From contig NZ_CP027433.1 in the NCBI RefSeq assembly GCF_002993285.1, positions 2,418,001 through 2,482,000 of the forward strand: a stretch of 64,000 nucleotides of DNA. Direction: 5' to 3'. The stretch's first letter is position 1, and every line of letters starts with the position of its first letter. Under the pieces are notes generated by a model. The model did not search any database and had not been told where the DNA came from. It saw nothing but the letters and a program-made list of their open reading frames with translations. The position numbers and the translations under genes are program-made. This document shows, in pieces, positions 46,952 to 56,276 of this stretch. The DNA is from Gordonia iterans (lineage in GTDB: Bacteria > Actinomycetota > Actinomycetes > Mycobacteriales > Mycobacteriaceae).

Positions 46952-48853
46952 GTGGCCGTCAACAGCATCTCGTACGACGACGACGCTGCTGCCGCGGGTG
47001 CGCGCGATGGCTCGGTGGCTGCTCCGGCCGGTGCTGACCCTGCCAGCGCCGATCGTGGTGGCGCCGATCCTGCTGGTTTCGATCCGGCCGCGCTCGTCGC
47101 GAACCTGTCGCCCGCGGACCTGCTGGCGGTGCAGACCGCCGCCGAGAAGCGCCTCACCACGGAGGCGACCTCTCTGTTGGCTGCCGAGTCCGAGGACGGT
47201 TTGTTGGGGTTGCTCGATGCGCGTGAGCAGTGCCGCCGCCGCGCCGAAGTGTTCGATGCCGCCCTGTACGTGGAGATCTCCGATCGGGGCGTGTACCGCA
47301 CCGCCGGACACATCTCGGTCCACCAGCTGTACGCCTACGGGGTGCGACTGGGGCCCGGGGAGGCCCGCCGCCGCCGGATCACCGCCGAAGGCATCGCCGC
47401 CATGGGCACCCTGACCGGTGAACGCCTCCAACCACACCTGACCGCCACCGCCACCGCGGTCGCCGACGGCGAGGCCGGCGCCGCCCACGCGGCCGCGGTC
47501 ACCGAGATCATGGACAAGCTGCCCTCGGCGGTCACCCACGATGACCGGGTGAAAGCCGAAGCCATGCTCGCTGATGCGGCGCGGCGTCTGGACCCTGCCG
47601 CGGTGACGGTGGTGGGTAACCGGATCCTGGCGTGGCTCGACCCCGACGGCACCCTGGCCGACGACCACGACCGGGCCCGGCGGCGTACGTTCAATCTGCA
47701 GCCGCAGAACCGGCAGTTGATGAGCAAAGTCCGGGCCCTGCTCACCCCCGTCCTGCGGGCCAAGCTGGAGGTGGTCTTGCATCAGTGGGCTGCGGCGGGG
47801 ATGAACAATCCCGCCGACCCGGACTCCCCACGCGGGGCCGCCGACCAGCCCGGCCTCGACCCCGCCGTCCTGGCCGCCGCGGCCGAGCGGGACACCCGCA
47901 CGCTCGGGCAGCGTCAACACGACGCCCTCGAAGCCCTGTGCGACTGGGCGTCAGCGCTGGCCGGCCAACCCGCCCCGACGCGGATTCCGTCGCAGACCGT
48001 GGTCACCGTGACCGATGAGGATTTGGCGCGGCAGGCCGGGATCGCCTGGACCGCGACCGGCACCCGCATCCCGGTCACGGATCTGGTGCAGTTCGCCGCG
48101 GATACGGTCCCGTATCTGGCGGTGTTCTCTCAAGCCACCGGACAAGTCTTGTATTTGGGGCGGGCCAGCCGCTTCGCCACGGCCGCACAGCGGTTGGCGT
48201 TGTTCGCCCGCGACCGGGGTTGCACCGCGCCGGGCTGCACCGTGCCGTTCATCCGCACCCAAGCCCACCATATGCCCGACTGGACCGACAACGGACAGAC
48301 CGATATCGACCGGTTGGGTGGGGCGTGCGGACGTCATAACCGGATGAACGGCAAGACTGCCGGGCATTGGGAGTCGACGGTCCTCACCTTCGGTCCCGAC
48401 GCCGGACGCGTCGGCTGGCGCCCGGTCGGGCGCGACAGTCGGTGGCAGAGCAACATCCTGTTCCACCCCGAACGCCTCGCACCCGACCCCGGGCACAGCC
48501 ACCCGACCACAGCAGCCGGACCGGAAGACCCCGGACCACCCGGCGACGCCGGGCCGCACGGCGACCTCGGACCACCCGAAACCCTCGGGCCATATGGCGA
48601 CACCGGACCACCCGGCGACGCCGAGCCACTTGGCGATCTCGGGCCACCCGACGCCGCGCTACTTGGCGACACCGGGTCATCCGATGACGCCGGGTCACTT
48701 GGCGACACCGGACCACCCGGCGACGAGCCGAGCGGCCCGAGACCGACGATGATCGTCGTGCACCGACCGTCCCCGCTGACTGGACACGGCCCGCCGGACC
48801 CGCCCTCGGGAGCCGAACAGATCCTCACCCGGCTCCTGGCACAGGCATCCTGA
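46952..48853 (+). CDS. DUF222/13E12-type HNH endonuclease-domain protein
   Basis: GTG at 46952 is preferred over 46943 because GGGGGAGG ends 8 bases before it. DUF222 covers residues ~35-390 (NLSPADLLAVQTAAEKRL, RRRRITAEGIAAMGTLTGERL). An HNH motif follows: CTAPGCTVPFIRTQAHHMPDWTDNG, then LGGACGRHNRMNGK. The last ~110 residues are a collagen-like, low-complexity tail with recurring GPPGDA and GDTGPPGD units. These proteins occur in many copies per actinobacterial genome (13E12 repeats in M. tuberculosis) and are suspected to be mobile or selfish, function unproven. Confidence 0.88.
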   Translation: MAVNSISYDDDAAAAGARDGSVAAPAGADPASADRGGADPAGFDPAALVANLSPADLLAVQTAAEKRLTTEATSLLAAESEDGLLGLLDAREQCRRRAEVFDAALYVEISDRGVYRTAGHISVHQLYAYGVRLGPGEARRRRITAEGIAAMGTLTGERLQPHLTATATAVADGEAGAAHAAAVTEIMDKLPSAVTHDDRVKAEAMLADAARRLDPAAVTVVGNRILAWLDPDGTLADDHDRARRRTFNLQPQNRQLMSKVRALLTPVLRAKLEVVLHQWAAAGMNNPADPDSPRGAADQPGLDPAVLAAAAERDTRTLGQRQHDALEALCDWASALAGQPAPTRIPSQTVVTVTDEDLARQAGIAWTATGTRIPVTDLVQFAADTVPYLAVFSQATGQVLYLGRASRFATAAQRLALFARDRGCTAPGCTVPFIRTQAHHMPDWTDNGQTDIDRLGGACGRHNRMNGKTAGHWESTVLTFGPDAGRVGWRPVGRDSRWQSNILFHPERLAPDPGHSHPTTAAGPEDPGPPGDAGPHGDLGPPETLGPYGDTGPPGDAEPLGDLGPPDAALLGDTGSSDDAGSLGDTGPPGDEPSGPRPTMIVVHRPSPLTGHGPPDPPSGAEQILTRLLAQAS

Positions 48854-48930
48854 CCGCACCACCCGCGGCCAGGCCGCCCGGGGCTGCCCGAGACTCGCCA
48901 CCCGCCGACGTCGTCCCCACCGTCACCGGA

Positions 48931-50236
48931 TCAGCGATCCGCAAACAGCAGACGCGCTCGGCCACGGCCGATCCGGTGCCGCCGGCGTCCGCGCAGGCGA
49001 CGAGTCGCCAGCAGTACCCCGGCGGCCACCCCCACGCCGATTCCGGTGCCGGTCAGGACCGCCTGCGAGAACGCACCGGTACCCGATTGCCCGAAGACGG
49101 TCTCGGCCACCCCCACGTACACCGTCAGGCCGGGGATGATCGCACCGGTGATGCCCATCAGCGCCAGGACGCTCACCGGGTAGGGACTGCGACGCGACCA
49201 GAACGCACACGCATAGCACAGCACCACCGAAGCGCCGAATGTCGCCCACGACGCCGGTACGTGCGCTGCGTGCAGCAGGGCCTGGTTGACTCCGGCGGTG
49301 AACAGACCGATCAGTGCGGCGGGTGCCAGCAGATCCGGCCCGCCGCCGTTGGCCATCGCATTCGCGACCGCGCCGACGACCGCGGCGATCAGCCCCAACC
49401 AGATCGGCAGGCTGGGCAACACGATGTCCCGGTGCTCTGGCGGATCGAGGGCGGCCAGGACGCTCAGCACCGCGTACGCTCCCAGCGCAACCCCGCCTCC
49501 GCCGAGTAGCACCACGAAGCAGCGCGCCATCGCTCCCGCGGGGTGTTCGTAGACGACGTCGACGACCATCGCGATGAGCACCGGCAACGGAATCGCGAGC
49601 AACCAGGGCACGCCGAGAGAAGCCGCGGCATCGATGCCCCGGATGAGACCGGCCCAGTGCGCCGCCCCGATGAGGGCTGCGGCAAGCACGGCCTGACCGG
49701 CGCACGCGAACAAGCGGTGAACGCCGAACCTGCCCAGCAGCGCGGCGAAGAGCGTCACCACGACCTGAGCCGCAGCGGCGACCAACGCGGGCAGCCAGCC
49801 GATCCCGACCTGTAGAGCGATGCGAAAGCCCGCAACGACATCCCCGCAGTGGTGACCCACACCCGAGGTCCGCCCTGAGCCCGGATCGCCGCAACCGCGG
49901 ACCGCACGCCGTCCGCATCGACCACTCCCGCCGCCGCACCTTCGGCGACCTGACTCAGAGTTTCATCGCGCGGCAGTCGATGGTGCCGACGCGGCCGGTG
50001 GTCCGGGTCCGGGCGATCGACGATCCGTCCGAGGCCACGTACTCGATCGAGACCGCGGTCCCGAAGTCGAGGACGGCCGCGTCGCCGATGCCCAATCCCT
50101 GCGCGGCGAGCTCGACGAGGTAGAAGGCTTCGCCGCTGCCGAACCCCGAGCCGATCAGCGCGACGGCCAGGTCCGCGAGCGCGTCGACGCGAGGACGCGC
50201 CGCAGCCGGATCGAGGCTCGTCGCCGCTGCTTCCAC
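48931..50236 (-). pseudogene. thrE: ThrE-like threonine/serine exporter, two frameshifts
   Basis: The N-terminal domain begins at 50236 (LAVALIGSGFGSGEAFYLVE, TRTTGRVGTIDCRAMKL) and stops at 49955 where ATGAAACTCTGAGTC seems to lack one base. The next frame gives LSQVAEGAAAGVVDADGVRS and WVTTAGMS, and a second missing base near 49825 moves into the long membrane part (IALQVGIGWLPALVAAAAQ... to 48931) with about ten hydrophobic helices. With both bases restored the protein would be ~435 residues, a normal ThrE length. Exports Thr/Ser in corynebacteria. Confidence 0.82.
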
Positions 50237-50280
50237 GGGCTTGAGGGTAGGCCACGTCGCCGGTCTCTACCCTGGAGAAC

Positions 50281-51408
50281 GTGAGCAGACCCGCCGACAG
50301 ATGCCCGGGCGTCTTCGCGACCCATGAGGCCGCCGACGGCCGGCTCGCGCGGCTCCGGTTGCCCGGCGGGCGGATTGAACCCGCGCAGCTCGACGCGCTC
50401 GCCGCCGCCGCCGAGGAACTGGGCGACGGCCACCTCGAGTTCACCAGCCGGGCCAACGTTCAGGTCCGCGGAATCGGTCCCGAAGCGGTGCCGGAGTTCG
50501 CCGACCGGATGGTCACGGCCGGGCTGGCACGCGCCCGGACGCACGACCGCGTTCGCAACGTCGTCGTCTCGCCGTTGACCGGCCGGATCGGCGGGACCGA
50601 CGCACTGTGGGACGTCGCCGACCGGCTGCACGCCGCGCTCACCGAGGCCGACTGGGCCGGAGAGCTGTCTGGCCGATTCTGGTTCGGACTCGACGACGGC
50701 CGCGGAGACGTCTTGTCCCGCACGCCCGACGTGGTGGGCGTGTGGACCGGCGACGACGCCGCCGAGCTGGTCGTCGGCGGACACCGGACCGGCCGCGTCG
50801 TTCCATTGGACGCAGTGCCCGGAGCGCTGCTCGACGTCGCACGCAGGTTCCTGGCGCAACGCCGCGACGAGTGGCGCATCGCCGACCTGCCGGTCGACGC
50901 GCAGGAGCGTCTGCGCGACGGACTCTCCGCCGTCGGCGCGTCCGGCTCAGCGCCGGGGGCCGCAGAACCGGCGACTGGGCCTCGAGTGGGTTGGTTCGAG
51001 CAGGATGACGGCCGAGTGCTGCTCGGCACCGTGACGCCGTTCGGCCGACTGTCGGCGCGTCAGGCGCAATTCGCTGCGGCGATCGGCTCACCGCTGATCG
51101 TGACGCCCGACCGGGAACTTCTCATCACCGATCTGACCGAGGGCGTCGCGGAAACCGTCGTGCGTGTCCTGGCCCCGATGGGCTTCGTCTTCGATGCGAC
51201 CTCGCCGTGGACGCGAGTCAGCGCCTGCACCGGCTCGCCTGGTTGCGCCAAGAGCCGCGCGGACGTCCGGCGCCTGCTCGTCGAGCACGTCGAAGCCGGC
51301 GCGGAGTTCGACGGCCACGAGCACTGGGTCGGATGCGAGCGGTCGTGCGGCGCCGGCCCGGACAACGTGGTCCGCATCGCTCCGCTCCCGGACGACCAGT
51401 CGCGGTAG
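50281..51408 (+). CDS. cobG: Precorrin-3B synthase CobG
   Basis: A 375-residue enzyme of the sulfite/nitrite reductase fold that oxidises precorrin-3A in the aerobic cobalamin route. Two ferredoxin-like halves; the Fe-S site has CTGSPGC and GCERSCG (~residues 317-356). GTG at 50281 lies 8 bases after TACCCT, suggesting a leaderless transcript; a GGGTAG...CTACCC inverted repeat (50245-50272) surrounds this promoter. Presence of CobG marks the O2-dependent pathway. First gene of cobG-cobH-cobIJ. Confidence 0.93.
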   Translation: MSRPADRCPGVFATHEAADGRLARLRLPGGRIEPAQLDALAAAAEELGDGHLEFTSRANVQVRGIGPEAVPEFADRMVTAGLARARTHDRVRNVVVSPLTGRIGGTDALWDVADRLHAALTEADWAGELSGRFWFGLDDGRGDVLSRTPDVVGVWTGDDAAELVVGGHRTGRVVPLDAVPGALLDVARRFLAQRRDEWRIADLPVDAQERLRDGLSAVGASGSAPGAAEPATGPRVGWFEQDDGRVLLGTVTPFGRLSARQAQFAAAIGSPLIVTPDRELLITDLTEGVAETVVRVLAPMGFVFDATSPWTRVSACTGSPGCAKSRADVRRLLVEHVEAGAEFDGHEHWVGCERSCGAGPDNVVRIAPLPDDQSR

Positions 51409-51440
51409 CGGCCGGCGGCCGCAGTAGGCTGGGGCACGCC

Positions 51441-52064
51441 ATGAGCGACTATCTGCGTGACGGTGCGGCCATCTACCGCCAGTCCTTTGCCACCATCCGG
51501 GCCGAGTCCGACCTCGCTGCCTTCCCCGCCGACCTCGAACCCGTCGTGGTCCGCATGATCCACGCGAGCGGCCAGACCGATCTGACACGGGACGTCGTCG
51601 CCACTCCGGGAGTCGTGGCCGCCGCGCGTGCCGCACTCGCTGCCGGCGGTCCGATCCTCTGCGACGCGAACATGGTCGCCTCGGGAATCACCCGCAAACG
51701 GCTGCCCGCCGACAATCCCGTCCGCTGCCATCTGGGCGAGCCCGGCCTCGCCGAACTCGCCGAACGATTCGGAACCACGAGAACGGCGGCGGCGCTGCAG
51801 TTCTGGCGCGACGATCTGGCCCGTTCGGTGGTCGCCATCGGGAACGCCCCGACCGCCCTATTCGCTTTGCTCGACCTGATCGACGACGGGTGGCCCCGCC
51901 CCGCCGCGATCATCGGCGCTCCGGTCGGATTCGTCGGCGCCGCCGAGTCGTGCGCGGCGCTGGCCGAGCGAAACGACCTCGAGTTCATCACCGTGACCGG
52001 CCGCCGTGGCGGTTCCGCGATCACCGCGGCAGCGGTCAACGCGCTCGCGAGCCCGATGGAGTGA
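51441..52064 (+). CDS. cobH: Precorrin-8X methylmutase CobH
   Basis: A 207-residue enzyme that moves the C11 methyl to C12, giving hydrogenobyrinate. The catalytic His is in VVRMIHASGQTD (~residue 40). Other family stretches are CDANMVASGI and RSVVAIGNAPTALF. ATG at 51441, 32 bases after cobG; cobIJ follows 4 bases after its stop. Confidence 0.95.
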   Translation: MSDYLRDGAAIYRQSFATIRAESDLAAFPADLEPVVVRMIHASGQTDLTRDVVATPGVVAAARAALAAGGPILCDANMVASGITRKRLPADNPVRCHLGEPGLAELAERFGTTRTAAALQFWRDDLARSVVAIGNAPTALFALLDLIDDGWPRPAAIIGAPVGFVGAAESCAALAERNDLEFITVTGRRGGSAITAAAVNALASPME

Positions 52065-52068
52065 TCAC

Positions 52069-53742
52069 GTGACCGAAAACGCGAGAGCGGGCAAGCTCTG
52101 GGGAATCGGCCTTGGGCCCGGGGATCCCGAGCTGGTGACCGTCAAGGCCGCACGGATCATCTCCGCCGCACCTGTGGTCGCCTATCACTGTGCGCGCCAC
52201 GGTAACTCGATCGCCCGATCAGTCGCTGCACCCTACCTGGGAGACGGCCAGATCGAGGAGCGGCTGATGTACCCGCTCACGGTGGAGACCACTGACCATC
52301 CCGGCGGGTACCCGGGCGCCATGGCCGACTTCTACGCCGAGAGCGCCGAACTACTGGCCGGACATCTGGCCGCCGGTCGCGACGTGGTGCTGCTGGCCGA
52401 GGGCGATCCGCTGTTCTTCAGTTCGTACATGCATATGCACAAGCGCCTTGCTGATCGCTTCGAGGCGGAGATCGTGCCCGGCGTCACCTCGGTCAGTGCC
52501 GCCTCGGCGGCGCTAGGCATCCCGCTGGTAGAGGGCGAAGAAACGCTCACGGTGCTGCCCGGGACTGCCGATTCCGCCGAGCTGATCGCGCATTTCAGGT
52601 CGGGTGAGGCCCTCGCGGTGATGAAGCTCGGCCGGACCTTCGGCAAGGTGTACGACGCCCTGATCGAGGCGGGTCGCATCGACGAGGCATGGTACGTCGA
52701 GCGCGCGTCGACGAGCCGTCAGCGCATCGAGAAGGTGGTCGACGTCGATCCGGAGACGGTGCCGTACTTCTCGCTGATCGTCGTTCCCGGCCGGCGCAAC
52801 AATCCACTGGCGGGGGTCCTTTCGACGCGGTCCTCGGCTAGCGCCTCGGACCGGCTCAAGGAGCTGGAGCACACCGCGACCACCGACACGCCCCCTCCGC
52901 GCACAGAGCCGGAGCATGCCGCGACCACCGACACCCCAACCCCGCTCGTTGAGCCGGTGAGGAACGCAGTGACGAACCGTGTCGAAACGCGTCCCGGCGA
53001 GGTGGTCGTCGTGGGTCTCGGTCCCGGCCCGGCCGACCAGACCACTCCGCAGGTGGCCGCGGAACTGGCTGCCGCCACCGACCTCGTCGGATACGACACG
53101 TACCTGCGCCGGCTGACGCCGCGACCCGGCCAGCGAATCCACGCGAGCGACAACCGCGTCGAGGCTCAGCGGGCCGAGTTCGCCCTCGATCTCGCCGCAC
53201 GCGGCGCGCGAGTCGCGGTGGTCTCGTCCGGCGACCCCGGGGTCTTCGCGATGGCCACCGCCGTCGTCGAGGCCGCCGCGGATCCGGCCCATCACGACGT
53301 TCCAGTCCGCGTGGTCCCCGGCGTCAGCGCGGCTCAGGCAGTCGCGGCCGCCGTCGGCGCGCCGATCGGACACGACTTCGCGATCCTGTCGCTCTCGGAC
53401 CTGCTCAAGCCGTGGTCGGTGATCGAGGACCGTATCCAGCACGCGGTCGCCGCCGACCTGGTGTTCGCGGTGTACAACCCGGCCTCGACCAAACGGACCG
53501 AGCAGATCGTGGCTTTCCGGGACCTGCTCGCCGAGCTGGTCCCCGCCGACCGCGTGCTGGTGCAGGGACGCGACGTCGGCGGTTCTGGCGAGCAGCTGCG
53601 CCTGCTGACCGTCGCCGAGTTCGATCCGTCCACCGTCGACATGCGCACTCTCCTGATCGTCGGCTCGTCGCAGACCCGGATCGTCCGTCGTGCGGGCGGC
53701 GACCTGGTGTACACCCCGCGGACGTACCCGACGGGCACCTGA
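52069..53742 (+). CDS. cobIJ: Fused precorrin-2 C20- / precorrin-3B C17-methyltransferase CobIJ
   Basis: A 557-residue fusion of two SAM-dependent methyltransferases. CobI covers ~1-250 (GIGLGPGDPELVTVKAARII, LLAEGDPLFFSSYMHM). CobJ covers ~307-550 (VVGLGPGPADQTTPQVAAEL, AVVSSGDPGVFAMA, RVVPGVSAAQAVAA). The ~55-residue linker is repetitive (two ATTDTP units 15 codons apart) and looks derived from genomic repeats. GTG at 52069. M. tuberculosis has the same fusion with a shorter linker. Confidence 0.95.
   Translation: MTENARAGKLWGIGLGPGDPELVTVKAARIISAAPVVAYHCARHGNSIARSVAAPYLGDGQIEERLMYPLTVETTDHPGGYPGAMADFYAESAELLAGHLAAGRDVVLLAEGDPLFFSSYMHMHKRLADRFEAEIVPGVTSVSAASAALGIPLVEGEETLTVLPGTADSAELIAHFRSGEALAVMKLGRTFGKVYDALIEAGRIDEAWYVERASTSRQRIEKVVDVDPETVPYFSLIVVPGRRNNPLAGVLSTRSSASASDRLKELEHTATTDTPPPRTEPEHAATTDTPTPLVEPVRNAVTNRVETRPGEVVVVGLGPGPADQTTPQVAAELAAATDLVGYDTYLRRLTPRPGQRIHASDNRVEAQRAEFALDLAARGARVAVVSSGDPGVFAMATAVVEAAADPAHHDVPVRVVPGVSAAQAVAAAVGAPIGHDFAILSLSDLLKPWSVIEDRIQHAVAADLVFAVYNPASTKRTEQIVAFRDLLAELVPADRVLVQGRDVGGSGEQLRLLTVAEFDPSTVDMRTLLIVGSSQTRIVRRAGGDLVYTPRTYPTGT
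52818..52989. repeat. Inverted REP-like pair inside the cobIJ linker
   Basis: The left unit (52818-52862) starts TCCTTTCGACGCGG and ends CCGGCTCAAGG. The right unit (52943-52989), read in reverse complement, starts CGTTTCGACACGG and ends CCGGCTCAACGAG. Between them a ~27-base sequence (GCGACCACCGACAC core) is directly repeated 45 bases apart. The whole stays in frame. Confidence 0.75.
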
Positions 53743-53769
53743 GCGCGGGCGTACCGTCCTCCTCGCCTC

Positions 53770-54414
53770 CTACGACGACGCACGCAACACGGCGAGCTGA
53801 TCGAGGATGATGGCCAGGCCGTGGTCGAACTCGGCAGCGTACGTGTAGTCGCCGGGAGAAGCGATCTCGGCGACGAACTCGGCCATGTGCGGATACGGCG
53901 CGAGCATCACGGACACGTCCGCGGCGAGGCCGACGGCCCCGTCGCCCGCCGAGTCGAACGGCAGGTTCTGCTCGATGAGTGCGAACCCGTACACGTAGGC
54001 GTCGATGACCGAGAATGCCCGAGCCGTCAAGGCATTCGAGAAGCAGTCGCGGCGCAGGCAGCCGATCACCGCGTCATGGTGCTTCAGTAGCGCAGGTCCC
54101 GGCACACTCCGCGAGTCCATCAGCGCGAGCGCCCACGGGTGGGCGTTGAGCACCGCCCGCGCCGACGAGGCTCGACGCTCCATCCCCCGCCGCCAGTCGT
54201 CGTCCGGCTCAGGCAGTTCGATCTGCGCGAACACTCGGTCGGCGAGCGCGTCGAGCAGCGCGTCCTTGTTGGCGACGTGGTGGTAGAGCGACATCGCTTC
54301 CACCCCGAGCTCCTTGCCGACGTTGCGCATGCTGACCGCGGACAATCCGCCGCGGTCCGCCACCGCGACGGCCGCATCGATCACTCGTTCGACGGTCAGC
54401 GGTACCCGCGCCAC
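53770..54414 (-). CDS. TetR-family repressor
   Basis: A 214-residue regulator. The HTH is residues ~8-50 (VIDAAVAVADRGGLSAVSMRNVGKELGVEAMSLYHHVANKDALLDALAD), and the C-terminal ligand domain is of the TetR_C type (DAYVYGFALIEQNLPF). It is divergent from the alcohol dehydrogenase gene, 75 bases away, with two matching palindromes between, so it probably controls both. Inducer unknown. (The quoted HTH spans positions 11-59 in full.). Confidence 0.9.
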   Translation of the reverse strand: MARVPLTVERVIDAAVAVADRGGLSAVSMRNVGKELGVEAMSLYHHVANKDALLDALADRVFAQIELPEPDDDWRRGMERRASSARAVLNAHPWALALMDSRSVPGPALLKHHDAVIGCLRRDCFSNALTARAFSVIDAYVYGFALIEQNLPFDSAGDGAVGLAADVSVMLAPYPHMAEFVAEIASPGDYTYAAEFDHGLAIILDQLAVLRASS

Positions 54415-54433
54415 GAACCCTCCTCTTGCCCGA

Positions 54434-54481
54434 TTTACACCCGTAAGGCTACCGTAGAACCCACCGACTTACAGGCGTAAG
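54434..54481. promoter_or_regulatory. Two TetR-type operators
   Basis: TTTACACCCGTAAG (54434-54447) and CTTACAGGCGTAAG (54468-54481) share the inverted repeat YTTAC-N4-GTAAG, 34 bases apart; the second is perfect and lies 8 bases before the dehydrogenase ATG. Binding by the adjacent TetR protein is inferred from position. Confidence 0.75.
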
Positions 54482-54489
54482 GAGTCCCG

Positions 54490-55437
54490 ATGAGAGCCGT
54501 CAGCATTCCGCACTACGGTCCGCCCGACTGCGTACAGATCGTCGACCTCCCCCGCCCGGCCCCGAAGAAGGGGCAGATGTTGATCCACGTCGAGGCGGCC
54601 GCGGTCTCCTCCGGTGACGCCCGGATTCGCAGCGGCCGGTTTCCCCGTGGCTTCACGATTCCCGGCAGGCTGGTGCTCGGCGTGCGCGGGCCGCGCAGGC
54701 CGGTGCTGGGCGGTGCCTTCGCCGGTCGCGTCGTCGAATGCGGCGACGGCGTCGAGGACGCGGCGCCCGGTGATCGGGTCGCCGGCCTGAACGGAGTCCG
54801 GATGGGCGCTCATGCGGAGTTGCTGGCGGCGCCGTCGTCGTCGACCGCCCCGATCCCCCGCGAGGTGCGCTCGGAGGACGCCGCGGCCGCGATGTTCGGC
54901 GGCTCCACGGCGCTGTATCTGCTGCGCCAGAAGGCGAACCTCGGCGCCGGTGAGCGCATCCTGGTCAACGGCGCGTCCGGATCGGTCGGCAGCGCCGCCG
55001 TCCAGCTGGCGAAGCACCTCGGCGCCGACGTCACGGCCGTCACCAGCGCAGGTAACGCCGCGCTCGTCACCCGACTCGGGGCGGATCGGGTGATCGACTA
55101 CACCGCCACACCGCTGTCCGGTGTCTCCGAGCGGTTCGACGTCGTCCTGGATGCGGTCGGGAATCTCACGCGCGCCGACGCCGCCCGGCTCTGCACGGAC
55201 GACGGTCGACTGGTCCTCGCAGTGGCAGATCTGGCCGACACGATCCTGGCCCGCGGCCGGGTGATCGCCGGGACCGTCCGGGAGCGCCCGGAGGACTTCC
55301 GGTATGTGCTCGATCTCGTGGCGAAGGGGGCGTTCGACCCGCTGACCACCGTGGTCGGAGGACTCGACTCGGCCGCGGAGGCGTACCGGCGGGTGGATTC
55401 CGGCCGCAAAGTCGGCAACCTCGTGATCGTGCCGTGA
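54490..55437 (+). CDS. NAD(P)-dependent zinc-free alcohol dehydrogenase (quinone oxidoreductase type)
   Basis: A 315-residue MDR-superfamily protein: GroES-like fold at ~25-120 (VEAAAVSSGDARIRSGRF, GGAFAGRVVECG) and Rossmann fold at ~140-260 (ILVNGASGSVGSAAVQLAK, GADRVIDYT). No Cys/His zinc-site pattern, so it is the zinc-free branch. Regulated with the divergent TetR gene; likely reduces or detoxifies reactive carbonyl or quinone compounds, inferred from family. Confidence 0.9.
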   Translation: MRAVSIPHYGPPDCVQIVDLPRPAPKKGQMLIHVEAAAVSSGDARIRSGRFPRGFTIPGRLVLGVRGPRRPVLGGAFAGRVVECGDGVEDAAPGDRVAGLNGVRMGAHAELLAAPSSSTAPIPREVRSEDAAAAMFGGSTALYLLRQKANLGAGERILVNGASGSVGSAAVQLAKHLGADVTAVTSAGNAALVTRLGADRVIDYTATPLSGVSERFDVVLDAVGNLTRADAARLCTDDGRLVLAVADLADTILARGRVIAGTVRERPEDFRYVLDLVAKGAFDPLTTVVGGLDSAAEAYRRVDSGRKVGNLVIVP

Positions 55438-55490
55438 CGGCGTGATCGTGCCCTGACGCCGCGCCGATCCGGACACGACCGCCGGATCAG

Positions 55491-56276
55491 CTACCCGGGC
55501 GACCGGCCCGGTGCCGCAGGCCCCGGTAGCGCAGACCCGGTGCCGCAGACCCAGTGCCGCGCAGCCTCGACCGATTCCACCCGGTCCAGGCCCGCGGGCT
55601 CGGCGGGACGGTCCACCATCACCACCTCGATGCCTGCCTCAGCCGCGGCGATCAGCTTGGCGCGGGTGAGGTCACCGCCACTGTTCTTGGTCACCAGGAG
55701 GGCGATCTCGTTGTCCGCCAGCAGCTTCCGCTCACCGGCCAGGTTGTACGGCCCACGCGACGCCAGGATCCGGTGCCGCGGCGGCAGCGGTCCGGTGGGC
55801 GGATCGACCACGCGGATCAGGAACCAGGCGTTCTCCACAGCGGCGAACGCGGAAGCGTCCTGACGCCCGGTGGTCAGAAGCACTCGCCCGCCACGGTCGG
55901 CGACGATCCGGGCCGCGGCGACGATGTCGGGTACCCGGGTCCACCGGGCGTCCCCGTCCGGACTCCATCCCGGGCGGAGCAACCTCAGCAGCGGAACTCC
56001 CGCGCGCGCGCAGGCCGCAGCCGCGTTCCCCGTGATCTGCGCCGCGAACGGGTGCGTCGCATCCACCACGGCGCGGATTCGCTCGTCGCGCAACCAGGCG
56101 GCGAGACCGTCGACGCCGCCGAACCCGCCGATGCGCACCTCGCCGACAGGCAGACGGGGGTTCTGCACGCGCCCCGCGAGTGAGCTGATCACCGGCACAC
56201 CTGCCGCCACCAGTTCCTCCGCGAGCGCGCGCGCCTCGCCGGTGCCGCCGAGAACGAGCACGGACCGGTCAGTCAT
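55491..56276 (-). CDS. cobK: Precorrin-6A reductase CobK
   Basis: A 261-residue NADPH-dependent enzyme reducing the corrin macrocycle. Family motifs: LVLGGTGEARALAEELVAAG, VVDATHPFAAQITGNAA, LLTTGRQDASAFA and TKNSGGDLTRAKL. Met at 56276 (MTDRSVLV) is chosen over 56294; it overlaps the cobM stop by 8 bases. Confidence 0.93.
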   Translation of the reverse strand: MTDRSVLVLGGTGEARALAEELVAAGVPVISSLAGRVQNPRLPVGEVRIGGFGGVDGLAAWLRDERIRAVVDATHPFAAQITGNAAAACARAGVPLLRLLRPGWSPDGDARWTRVPDIVAAARIVADRGGRVLLTTGRQDASAFAAVENAWFLIRVVDPPTGPLPPRHRILASRGPYNLAGERKLLADNEIALLVTKNSGGDLTRAKLIAAAEAGIEVVMVDRPAEPAGLDRVESVEAARHWVCGTGSALPGPAAPGRSPG

